Source of the DNA: Nitrososphaeria archaeon
Lineage (GTDB): Archaea; Thermoproteota; Nitrososphaeria; Conexivisphaerales; UBA164
DNA length: 12,787 nt
Assembly: GCA_029775955.1 (NCBI GenBank)
Contig: JARVJW010000159.1
Span: 1 to 12,787, forward strand
Direction: 5' to 3'
A model generated the notes under the pieces. That model was not told the DNA's origin, made no database searches, and worked only from the letters and a program-made list of their open reading frames with translations. Positions 6,713-12,787 of the stretch are shown piece after piece (position 1 is the stretch's first letter; the number at the start of each line of letters is the position of its first letter). The position numbers and the translations under genes were made by a program.

Positions 6713-6797
6713 GCGGGAGTCGCCTAGCCAGGTCAATGGCGCTGCCCTGAGGCGGCAGTCCTGTTGAGGTACGTGGGTTCAAATCCCACCTCCCGCA
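6713..6797 (+). tRNA. tRNA-Leu, anticodon GAG
   Basis: An 85-base class II tRNA. The acceptor stem GCGGGAG (6713-6719) pairs with CTCCCGC (6790-6796); the discriminator is A at 6797, the leucine identity base. The anticodon stem CTGCC/GGCAG (6742-6746 and 6754-6758) holds the loop CTGAGGC with anticodon GAG at 6749-6751. A long variable arm follows, about 6759-6773, as expected for leucine. The T stem GTGGG/CCCAC encloses TTCAAAT. There is no intron and no encoded CCA. It reads CTC and CTT codons. Confidence 0.96.
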
Positions 6798-7063
6798 TAA
6801 AATTAAATATATCGTATAACATTATCGATCTCAGACGTTATTCTGTTCTCGTTGGCATATTTCATACATTATCCGAAGATGATATGGCTATTTTGCAAAT
6901 TGGTTTAAATAAACGTTAACAATAAAGTCAGTTAGTAACCTATCTTTATGGATGTCCTGTACTTTATAATGTTCACCGCAACTCTGATTTAACCCGTTAA
7001 TTTTTCATTGTTCTGCTTGTAAGACATGCGTATAAATGGCTGTTTTTCTCTTGTTTAGAATTT
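6798..7063. other. Intergenic stretch without a recognisable gene
   Basis: These 266 bases between tRNA-Leu and the 3' end of the wHTH gene show no reading frame that looks coding; the longest candidate is an ATG at 6948 with 14 codons. T-rich runs near 6800 and 7040-7060 could serve as terminators for the two flanking units, which transcribe towards each other. Nothing else stands out. Confidence 0.4.
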
Positions 7064-7339
7064 TTAACTAATATAATTTATTTCATATAATGCCCGGATC
7101 ACCGTTCTCAATTTACTATTTTCATGATTCAATTCATACTTTATTACATGTCCTTGTATCACCTTTATCCAATTTATAGTTATAAGAGCATTTAGGTCAG
7201 AACGAATGGCCCTTCTCCTGATGCCCGTCCTTTTTTCAAGCATGTAGACTGAAAGTGGACAGCCTGCCAGCTCAAGTTCCCTGATTATCCTGAGCCTTCC
7301 CCTGCTTGACAATCCAGTCTCTGCTTCACTGCTAGCCAT
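7064..7339 (-). CDS. Small winged-helix DNA-binding protein overlapping orc1
   Basis: A 91-residue protein that is essentially one winged-helix domain. Residues 13-35 (RGRLRIIRELELAGCPLSVYML) look like the first helices and a short turn, 36-53 (KRTGIRRRAIRSDLNAL) the recognition helix region, which is strongly basic, and 56-70 (NWIKVIQGHVIKYEL) the wing. The pattern is that of ArsR/MarR-like archaeal regulators. Its ATG lies 8 bases inside the end of orc1 (ATGGCTAG holds both signals), so it is translated from the orc1 mRNA. A role in origin binding or control of orc1 is attractive from context. Sulfolobus has an unrelated-length wHTH initiator (WhiP) at one origin, but homology is not claimed here. 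Confidence 0.8.
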   Translation of the reverse strand: MASSEAETGLSSRGRLRIIRELELAGCPLSVYMLEKRTGIRRRAIRSDLNALITINWIKVIQGHVIKYELNHENSKLRTVIRALYEINYIS

Positions 7340-8486
7340 TTAGATCCAACCTGCTCATTATATATGTTAGAAAGTCATCAAGGTTATGAATAGGAGCCCC
7401 ACTTATACCTATCTTTGCAACGCCCTTGACATCAATTAATCCCCTGTCATCTAGTTCCTGCAGTGCCTTTATGAATTCCTTTAACTCGATCTCTCTGATA
7501 TGCATTGTATTGCACACTTCCTTGTGCATTTCAACTATTTTATCCAATGAAGTGTAGCCTTCACTTTCTATCTTTAACGCCCTTGCAACAGAAAGAAGAA
7601 CAACCTTAAGTTCAGGGCTGAGTAGCTCGAGGTCTTCCCGTGTTATGAATGGGCTTGTAATGTTCATGACAGTCCTGATATGTTCTACAGTTATAGCATC
7701 ATTGCCCCTTGATTCTGCCAGTCTGCCAGCGTTAAAAAGGATATCCAGCGCATACCTTATGTCACCGTACGCTGGAGGCCTAGAAGTTATATCTGCTATG
7801 TATTTTATTATATTTTCATTATATGCTGTAATGTTAAGAGATTCAGATGCCCTCTTTAACAGAATATTAAATACCTGCTCTGAGTTGTAACGCTCAAAAA
7901 ACAAGACCCTGTTTCCAAGGGAACTTAACTCAGCCCTGTCCAATTCATCTCTAAAATTCATTGTCCTAGAGCTTATTACGATAATAGGTATCATTATCCT
8001 ACCTGATGGCATTGATTCGTTTAAGCGCGTTAAATTGTAAATTATCGGTTCCCGGTTTTTCTTCAGTGCAAAATCAACATCATCTAGAAGCAATATGCCA
8101 ATCCTGTTTAGCTTTTCAAGAGTCATAAGCGTTTGCAGTAACAGTTCCTCTGCGCTCAGACTTGTTGAATATGATTCTGGTGCTAACTGGTATGCCATCT
8201 GCCTAAATATAAGTAGCCTAGTAGAGCCGTGCTGCCTAGGATTTACGTAAGAATACTTGATGTCAGACTTGGACTTTTGAACTACATTTTTAGCGAACCT
8301 GAACATGGTAGCCGTCTTTCCTGTGCCAACATCCCCAACTATCTGTTGTACCATGAAGCTCTTCTTCTTTACTGAATCTAAAAATAAAGTTTCAAGGTCA
8401 TTAAGCGCTTTTTCCCTATAAGGAAGTTCCTGTGGCACATATGATGGCAGCAACCTGCTGCTATCAGCAAATATTTTTTTATTCAT
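7332..8486 (-). CDS. Orc1/Cdc6-type replication initiator (AAA+ ATPase)
   Basis: A 384-residue archaeal Orc1/Cdc6 protein, which binds origin recognition boxes and loads the MCM helicase. Walker A is GDVGTGKT at residues 51-58, Walker B is ILLLDDVD at 131-138, sensor 1 lies in IPIIVISSRT (166-175) and sensor 2 arginine is in PPAYGDIRYALDIL (237-250). The last about 100 residues (from SPELKVVLLSV) form the winged-helix DNA-binding domain, with REIELKEFIKALQELDDRGLI as the expected recognition part. Length and domain order are normal and the ATPase appears intact. It is the first gene of a two-gene operon with the small wHTH protein and is divergent from the RadA-like/PolB pair. The ATG at 8486 fits the family N-terminus and the upstream promoter with a leader of about 15 bases. 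Which Orc1/Cdc6 paralogue this is cannot be settled from the window. Confidence 0.93.
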   Translation of the reverse strand: MNKKIFADSSRLLPSYVPQELPYREKALNDLETLFLDSVKKKSFMVQQIVGDVGTGKTATMFRFAKNVVQKSKSDIKYSYVNPRQHGSTRLLIFRQMAYQLAPESYSTSLSAEELLLQTLMTLEKLNRIGILLLDDVDFALKKNREPIIYNLTRLNESMPSGRIMIPIIVISSRTMNFRDELDRAELSSLGNRVLFFERYNSEQVFNILLKRASESLNITAYNENIIKYIADITSRPPAYGDIRYALDILFNAGRLAESRGNDAITVEHIRTVMNITSPFITREDLELLSPELKVVLLSVARALKIESEGYTSLDKIVEMHKEVCNTMHIREIELKEFIKALQELDDRGLIDVKGVAKIGISGAPIHNLDDFLTYIMSRLDLNG

Positions 8487-8517
8487 AAAGGTTAATGCTC
8501 TATGGAGGCTAAAAACA

Positions 8518-8570
8518 TTAACTTATTTTAAAACAGCCCCCCCTCCCCCCATGTGTGCGTGCTAAGTTAA
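8518..8570. promoter_or_regulatory. Candidate origin / Orc1-binding element: C tract inside an inverted repeat
   Basis: Between orc1 and the divergent RadA-like gene lies C7-T-C6 (8537-8550), then ATGTGTGCGTGC, flanked by the perfect inverted repeat TTAACTTA (8518-8525) and TAAGTTAA (8563-8570). The whole block sits in AT-rich sequence. Archaeal origins are usually next to orc1/cdc6 genes, and their origin recognition boxes end in a G string beside a dyad. The match is of general form only; the full ORB consensus is not present and a second box facing it is not obvious. Confidence 0.4.
8523..8532 (-). promoter_or_regulatory. TATA box for orc1
   Basis: The minus strand reads TTTTAAAATA about 42 bases before the ATG, giving a short leader. 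The G-rich complement of the C tract lies directly upstream, where BRE contacts of TFB would be, so a protein on the tract could control orc1. Confidence 0.42.
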
Positions 8571-8599
8571 ATAATCAATTGCCTGATGTTGCTTATGAG

Positions 8600-8610
8600 A
8601 TATTTTTATA
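8600..8610 (+). promoter_or_regulatory. TATA box for the RadA-like/PolB2 operon
   Basis: ATATTTTTATA is centred 28 bases before the TTG at 8633, the leaderless spacing seen at other genes here. This supports the TTG as true start. Confidence 0.6.
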
Positions 8611-8632
8611 ATGGTCTCAAGGGTGGTTAAAA

Positions 8633-9532
8633 TTGATCAGAGCGTCTGAGATAGTTGAAAAAAGGCTCATATCTCATAGGTGGGTTGACCGTGTATTTGG
8701 AGGTGGGTTGATGTGTGGTCACTCATATATAATATATGGTAATTATGCTGAAATGGTTATGACAATTTATATGGTATCTGCATCAGGCATGGTAGCCTAT
8801 ATAAATTCCACGGATTATTATTCAAAAAGAAACCTAATAGATGTAGAGGCAATAGCACGTGAAGCTAAGGCTCAAGGCATCGATGTAGGTCAGGTTCTCA
8901 AAGCAATAATTGAGATTTCTGCACATAGCCCACAAAGATTGCTTAACGCGGTAAAGCAGGTCATAAGCGCAGAAAACGTAAGGCTTATAGTTTTGCATGG
9001 ATTAAATTCGTTCCCTGAAGACCCTAAATCTTCTGAAACTGCTTTCTATGCTTTAAGAAGCGCGGCAGCTAGAGCTAATGTACCATTTTTAGCTATTGAA
9101 GATGAGCCTAAAATTACCCCCATTATGGTATCCATGTGCAGTCACATGGTTGCCGTGGAAAGGGTAATGGAAGGGATACAATTCAGTTTTTTAAAGCCAA
9201 CGCAAGCGCAATTAATTGTGAGGTGGGAAAATATGGGTAGATTGACACCATCTTTCAGGCAAAGATATAATAATTATATAAATAGCATAAGGAAGGAGTT
9301 TGAGCCTCTGCTGAGGGATGGAAAGGATAAAACATTGGAGGATATGATTGAATACGTATGGAATCCTGAAATGGCGTCCATGTCTGCGCTAAATATGCCA
9401 CAGGTATCAGATTCCCTAGTATTTATTTCAATGTTGCACTTAATGCACGAACTAGAAGTTACAAAAAATGACCTGAAAGATGTAAAGGAAAAGTTAAAGC
9501 ACCTGCAGCAAGATGAACAAGTATCTCAGTGA
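8633..9532 (+). CDS. RadA/RadB-family protein with degenerate Walker motifs (inactivated ATPase)
   Basis: A 299-residue RecA-fold protein. The N-terminal part aligns with RadA/RadB: FGGGLMCGHSYIIYG (22-36) matches the GGGIETGxxxxxFG lead-in to Walker A. The P-loop that should follow as GxxGSGKT instead reads G-N-Y-A-E-M-V-M (36-43), with no lysine or threonine. The Walker B strand VRLIVLHGLNSF (117-128) fits VxxxVDSLTSxF, but the aspartate is H122. ATP binding and hydrolysis are therefore very unlikely. After the core, residues 205-260 are charged and helical, and 268-296 form a probable coiled coil. The TTG start is fixed by the TATA box at 8600. The polymerase gene follows after 68 bases. 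Inactivated RadA paralogues paired with PolB2 are known in scattered archaea; a scaffold or ssDNA-binding partner role is inferred. Confidence 0.82.
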   Translation: MIRASEIVEKRLISHRWVDRVFGGGLMCGHSYIIYGNYAEMVMTIYMVSASGMVAYINSTDYYSKRNLIDVEAIAREAKAQGIDVGQVLKAIIEISAHSPQRLLNAVKQVISAENVRLIVLHGLNSFPEDPKSSETAFYALRSAAARANVPFLAIEDEPKITPIMVSMCSHMVAVERVMEGIQFSFLKPTQAQLIVRWENMGRLTPSFRQRYNNYINSIRKEFEPLLRDGKDKTLEDMIEYVWNPEMASMSALNMPQVSDSLVFISMLHLMHELEVTKNDLKDVKEKLKHLQQDEQVSQ

Positions 9533-9620
9533 TGTATCAATTGAACATTATCTGGGTTCTGATGGCAATTTTATGCTAACGCAACAAGTGACATTAATTT
9601 ATGCACGGCTATTTATTTGA
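9513..9620 (+). CDS. Possible 35-residue overlapping ORF between the RadA-like and polymerase genes
   Basis: An ATG 20 bases before the end of the RadA-like gene opens a frame of 35 codons (beginning MNKYLSDVSIEHYLGSDG) that crosses the whole 68-base gap and stops 20 bases inside the polymerase gene. It would bridge translation across the gap. Alternatively it is a chance open frame. Nothing in the peptide resembles a known family. Confidence 0.2.
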   Translation: MNKYLSDVSIEHYLGSDGNFMLTQQVTLIYARLFI

Positions 9621-11436
9621 CGTTTACTTTGTAAATGGCTCAGTTTTTATTTGGATCAAGGGCGTAGACGGCAAATTTTATAGGCATTCAGAAAACTATA
9701 AACCATATTTTATTATTGATGCGGGTGACAAGAATGACACCATTATTTATGATGTTTCAGAAGTTGCAAGTGCCAAATTTGTAAGCCGGTTGTTTCCAAT
9801 AGACAAGCCGGAAAACAGGTTAATGATAATGGTCGAACCTGAATGGCAAGATTATTATAAAGTGCTTAAGATGGCAATGAATGACCCCAGGGTTAATGCA
9901 ATATATGATTCAGACCTGATGCCAGTCCAAAAGTTTCTCTTTAACAGGCTCAAAGTTGAACCTGGAAGTGCCGTAAACTTCGAAGTCAATGGTGAAGAGC
10001 TCAGGATTATTGCAAGTAATGAGAGCCAGCTATCCTATATCCCACCATTTGACCTATCAGACGATATTATATGTGATAAGCCATGCTGGAATATCAGTAA
10101 AAGGGAGATAAATGACCCTGTAGATTACTTTCAGGGATCATGTGCTGGCAGAATATCAATTGATTTACCGGCAAAATGGTTTAAATGCACTGAAACTGGC
10201 CTTGCCTGGCTCGTAGAAAGGGCAAGGTTTGCCTTCCTACCACTGGGATTGGCTGCCCGTTGGAGCAGCAATAAAATAATTGATTCCAGGAATGCATTTA
10301 CGTTAATAAACAGAGGGTTTGCCGTTCCAAAGTTACATGTTAATGAACCTTCAATGAGCATGCTTGAATTTGTTAACAGGGACAGGGGAGGGTACACTAT
10401 ATCACCCAAATACATTGGTACCTTTGAAAATGTGGGTGTAATAGATTTTGATTCAGAATACCCTAGCATAATAGCCAAATATGGAATAAGCTATGGAGGC
10501 TATGGCTGGCTGATCCCTGAAGTGATAAGGCCATGGCTTGAACGGAGGCTATTGTTAAAGCGATTGGCCAGAACCACCAAAGACGAAAAACTCAAGGCTA
10601 TTTACTCCGCACGCTCTGACTCACTAAAGCTGATCCTTGTAAGTGAATACGGCATTTCAGGGTGTTCGCTAAACAGATTTGGCAATCATTTTGCATTTGA
10701 AGAAATTAATAAGATATCAAGGCAAGTTATGCTAAAGGCCAAAAATATAGCTGATCAAAATGGGTTTGATGTAGTTTATGGTGATGTAGATTCATTGTTT
10801 GTAAAAAAGGAAGGGGCAAAATTGGATGATTATGAACTGCTTTCTAACATGATTTCCAAGGAAACTGGCTTGCCGATGTCTGTTGACAAAATTTTCAGGG
10901 TTTTAGCTTTCTGCGGCAAAAAAACTGACAGCAAAACTGCCGCGCTAAAAAGATATTTTGGCATAACAGATTCCGGTCAAATTGTGTGCAGAGGAATAGA
11001 AGCTAGGAGAAGTGATTTTCCTGAGGCAATAAGATCTTTCCAGTTAAAATTAATAGAGGAAATTTACGGTAAAGGTGATATTAATATGATAAAGGCTTCT
11101 GCACCAAGCATAGCATCTAAAATGTTATCAGAATTTATAAGCAGTATCAGGAATGGCCTTGTACCTGCAACAAAGTTAGCGTTTGAAAAGAGGCTTGGCA
11201 AAGACCCTGACAAGTACCATGTAAATGCACCCCAAAAGGTTGCTGCAGAACTTTCTGGGCTAGGGCTTGGTGATGCCGTAAGATATTTAATATCCAGAAA
11301 CGGTGTTACGATAAACTATGATACAACTTATGATTGGGAAAAATATGCTTTAACTGCAATTTCAGCTGCAAAAACTGTGCTTGAACCATTGGGAATAATT
11401 CCTTCTCTTGAAATTAAAATGCAATATTTTTACTGA
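9601..11436 (+). CDS. Family B DNA polymerase, PolB2 type, exonuclease domain degenerate
   Basis: A 611-residue B-family polymerase, much shorter than replicative archaeal PolB (about 770-900). Residues 1-125 are the N-terminal domain. The exonuclease region (about 130-230) is shrunken by roughly 100 residues and shows no DxE motif. The palm is recognisable: motif A IDFDSEYPSI (281-290) with D282; motif B SLKLILVSEYG (341-351) keeps K343, Y350 and G351 but has V347 where Asn is usual; motif C VYGDVDSLF (392-400) keeps D395 and D397. KRYFG (450-454) and RGIEARRSD (464-472) match the downstream KKxY and thumb elements. The three metal-binding aspartates are thus present, unlike many PolB2 proteins described as inactivated. 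It probably acts in repair or damage tolerance, not bulk replication. The ATG at 9601 is kept because an in-frame TAA lies just upstream at 9595. Confidence 0.87.
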   Translation: MHGYLFDVYFVNGSVFIWIKGVDGKFYRHSENYKPYFIIDAGDKNDTIIYDVSEVASAKFVSRLFPIDKPENRLMIMVEPEWQDYYKVLKMAMNDPRVNAIYDSDLMPVQKFLFNRLKVEPGSAVNFEVNGEELRIIASNESQLSYIPPFDLSDDIICDKPCWNISKREINDPVDYFQGSCAGRISIDLPAKWFKCTETGLAWLVERARFAFLPLGLAARWSSNKIIDSRNAFTLINRGFAVPKLHVNEPSMSMLEFVNRDRGGYTISPKYIGTFENVGVIDFDSEYPSIIAKYGISYGGYGWLIPEVIRPWLERRLLLKRLARTTKDEKLKAIYSARSDSLKLILVSEYGISGCSLNRFGNHFAFEEINKISRQVMLKAKNIADQNGFDVVYGDVDSLFVKKEGAKLDDYELLSNMISKETGLPMSVDKIFRVLAFCGKKTDSKTAALKRYFGITDSGQIVCRGIEARRSDFPEAIRSFQLKLIEEIYGKGDINMIKASAPSIASKMLSEFISSIRNGLVPATKLAFEKRLGKDPDKYHVNAPQKVAAELSGLGLGDAVRYLISRNGVTINYDTTYDWEKYALTAISAAKTVLEPLGIIPSLEIKMQYFY

Positions 11437-11643
11437 GCTTCCTTTTAAAATAAATCAAAATGCCATCAAAACATTAACAATGGCAAAATTCTGATTAATA
11501 CAGCTAGTTGATTAGCTCTAACCGCATAATTAGCTTGAATTGGATATAACCACGTCATAATAATGCATGTAAATAGCATTTTGCCCATTTAACTAAAACC
11601 CCATATTTGTCCTGAAAATCCAACTGGTAGTTATATCATAACC
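11437..11643. other. Convergent intergenic region
   Basis: These 207 bases between the polymerase stop and the cysteine-synthase-like stop show no gene. A weak hairpin, TGCCAT (11461-11466) with ATGGCA (11480-11485) and a 13-base loop, lies shortly after the polymerase stop. T-rich stretches on both sides could end transcription. No stronger element is seen. Confidence 0.35.
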
Positions 11644-12702
11644 TCAATATCGTAAATTTGCTAGCATTGCTTTATTATACATAAATTCAAAGTCTTGCTC
11701 ACTATCTATGATTCCCATTTTGCGATACATATTTGTGTAATTCTGCCCTGTATCTGCTAATATTGCCAATACCTTTTTTCCTTTTTGTGCCATATTTATT
11801 GCTTCATGGCAAGTAACACCAGAAGATGGCCCAAGCAATAAATTGTACTTTTTGTATATTTCTTTAATGCAGTTAAATGCGTCAACATCTTTAACTACTT
11901 TAAAATCATCAGGCTTTGCTCCAATACTTTCAAGTATAGCTGGCATCAGCAATGACTCTTTTAAATTTCGAAGCCCCTGAATTTTATGGTTTGGCTGAGG
12001 CTGTATCCCTATGACGTTAATTTTCATTTTTTCCAATTCGCTCTTAAGCCCAACATAAGTGCCTCCTGTTCCAATCCCCGTTAATACAGCATCAAGTTCT
12101 TTTACTTGAGTCATTATTTCTGAAGCTGTGCTCTTGGCATGAGCCAATGGATTGAAGTTATTCTCATATTGATTTAACCAAAGATATTTGTCACGTGTTG
12201 CTGGGCTTTGTGCATAACTTTTTGCTATCGCAATAGCCTGATCCGTATCTGTATTGCTCACACGAGGGCAAAGGTTATCATCAACTTCTATGGGCTTCGA
12301 GCCCAGCATTTTTAAAATTTCCTTTACTTCATCAGTAACTTTATATGAAATAATTGGAATGAATTTAAAGCTAAATATTTTGGAAAGGGCAGCAATAGCT
12401 ATGCCCATATTTCCACTTGTAGGTTCAATTACAGTTTTAGTTTCAAGTGACCCATTTTCCATGGCGCCTTTTACCATAAAAAACGCTGACCTCATTTTAA
12501 CTGAGCCATGCTTAAAGTTTGTACCTTTAATGGTAAAATAATTGAACCACTCAGCCTTTGCATAGAATGACGCTCCATCTAATTCTAATTTAAAAATGGG
12601 AGTTCCTCCAATGTTTGCACTTATGCCATCACCGTCAATTGTATAAGATGTTAACCCGTTACTTTCTATGGTGCTTAACTTAAATTTTTGATCTTCAATC
12701 AT
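11644..12702 (-). CDS. Cysteine synthase / O-phosphoserine sulfhydrylase-like PLP enzyme
   Basis: A 352-residue fold-type II PLP enzyme. The PLP lysine is K69 in HGSVKMRSAFF, the counterpart of GGSVKDR. The substrate loop EPTSGNMGIA is at 93-102, the phosphate-binding loop GIGTGGTYVGL at 209-219 and the pyridine-nitrogen region GPSSGVT at 291-297, followed by LADTGQNY. The family's Asp after the lysine is Met here, and the lead-in FNYFTIKGTNFKHGS differs from the usual NPGGS. The segment IQGLRNLKESLLMPAIL (241-257) resembles the IxGLRN...P region I recall for O-phosphoserine sulfhydrylases (CysM/OPSS type), so O-phosphoserine is a likelier substrate than O-acetylserine. That choice is inference; cystathionine beta-synthase or another beta-replacing lyase is possible. 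Monocistronic as far as visible. Confidence 0.8.
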   Translation of the reverse strand: MIEDQKFKLSTIESNGLTSYTIDGDGISANIGGTPIFKLELDGASFYAKAEWFNYFTIKGTNFKHGSVKMRSAFFMVKGAMENGSLETKTVIEPTSGNMGIAIAALSKIFSFKFIPIISYKVTDEVKEILKMLGSKPIEVDDNLCPRVSNTDTDQAIAIAKSYAQSPATRDKYLWLNQYENNFNPLAHAKSTASEIMTQVKELDAVLTGIGTGGTYVGLKSELEKMKINVIGIQPQPNHKIQGLRNLKESLLMPAILESIGAKPDDFKVVKDVDAFNCIKEIYKKYNLLLGPSSGVTCHEAINMAQKGKKVLAILADTGQNYTNMYRKMGIIDSEQDFEFMYNKAMLANLRY

Positions 12703-12725
12703 TATATTTTAACTGTAGGCCTTTT

Positions 12726-12735
12726 CTTAAATGCA
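12726..12735 (-). promoter_or_regulatory. Possible TATA box for the cysteine-synthase-like gene
   Basis: The minus strand reads TGCATTTAAG, centred about 29 bases before the ATG at 12702. It overlaps the stop of the presumed upstream gene. Weak match. Confidence 0.3.
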
Positions 12736-12787
12736 TATTGCAAAAATTTTTAGTTTTTCAAGTTCCGTTTCTGAAAGGTTATAATTT
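12727..12787 (-). CDS. Possible C-terminal end of a gene entering from the right edge
   Basis: On the minus strand the window edge opens with 19 sense codons ending in TAA at 12727-12729. The peptide (NYNLSETELEKLKIFAICI) looks like an amphipathic helix and not like random AT-rich sequence. Too short to identify. If real it lies 24 bases upstream of the cysteine-synthase-like gene on the same strand and could be its operon partner. Confidence 0.35.
   Translation of the reverse strand, partial: NYNLSETELEKLKIFAICI

Noticed and set aside
8537..8550. C-rich run as a sequencing error or slippage site in a gene
   Set aside because: It lies in a non-coding divergent region, so no reading frame is affected; the exact count of Cs could still be off by one.
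8551..8649. Short frames at 8551 (ATGTGTGCGTGC then stop) and 8611 upstream of the RadA-like gene
   Set aside because: They are 4 and 12 codons long, and the 8611 frame runs out of phase into the RadA-like gene without sign of selection.
9577..9600. Separate promoter directly before the polymerase gene
   Set aside because: AATTTTATGC at about 9568 is a weak TATA match, and the 68-base gap is compatible with one operon transcript; left undecided and not listed as a feature.
10131..10478. Minus-strand 115-codon frame inside the polymerase gene
   Set aside because: It is a shadow of the palm region; the plus-strand frame carries all the conserved motifs.
11500..11560. Direct and inverted copies of short TTAGC-type words after the polymerase gene
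   Set aside because: The matches are 5-7 bases in AT-rich sequence and are not distinguishable from chance.
1..12787. Insertion sequences, prophage genes or a CRISPR array
   Set aside because: No transposase, integrase, terminal repeats or regularly spaced repeats were found on either strand.

Overview
The window comes from an AT-rich archaeal chromosome, most likely a member of the Thermoplasmatales or a near relative. Pointers are the archaeal gene content (Orc1/Cdc6 initiator, type II methionine aminopeptidase, a COG1709-type regulator, a PolB2-type polymerase with a RadA-like partner), heavy use of AGG/AGA arginine and ATA isoleucine codons, two tRNA genes without encoded CCA, and TATA boxes lying about 22-30 bases before start codons, which implies mostly leaderless mRNAs. 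Several starts are TTG or GTG. The genus assignment is inference.

Layout. 1-2319 (+): the 3' part of a DUF72 (YecE-like) gene, thpR (RNA 2',3'-cyclic phosphodiesterase), NAD kinase with its own promoter, and a small unknown gene overlapping it. 2341-2412: tRNA-Ala(TGC). 2488-2802 (+): a small unknown gene behind an 18-bp perfect palindrome. 2788-4391 (-): a COG1709-type HTH regulator translationally coupled to methionine aminopeptidase. 4392-4721: a very AT-rich gap with inverted repeats. 4722-5708 (+): ferredoxin-NADP reductase type 2, ending tail to tail with an SMP-30/gluconolactonase-type gene (5705-6568, -). 6713-6797: tRNA-Leu(GAG). 7064-8486 (-): orc1/cdc6 followed by an overlapping small winged-helix gene. 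8487-8632: divergent intergenic region with a C7-T-C6 tract inside an inverted repeat, the best candidate for a replication origin or Orc1 operator. 8633-11436 (+): a RadA-like protein with both Walker motifs lost, then a 611-residue family B polymerase of PolB2 type. 11644-12702 (-): a cysteine synthase/O-phosphoserine sulfhydrylase-like PLP enzyme. The right edge probably holds the last codons of another minus-strand gene.

How they fit together. The most interesting block is 7064-11436: a replication initiator with a small wHTH partner, transcribed away from a PolB2 + inactivated-RadA pair. That pairing is known from comparative genomics of archaeal PolB2, where it is suspected of acting in repair or replication control. 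Here the polymerase looks atypical: the exonuclease domain is reduced and has no visible motifs, but all three metal-binding aspartates of the polymerase site remain. The rest is housekeeping: RNA end processing, NADP supply, N-terminal methionine removal, ferredoxin/NADP redox exchange, sugar-lactone hydrolysis and cysteine synthesis. I see no mobile element, CRISPR array or obvious foreign island.
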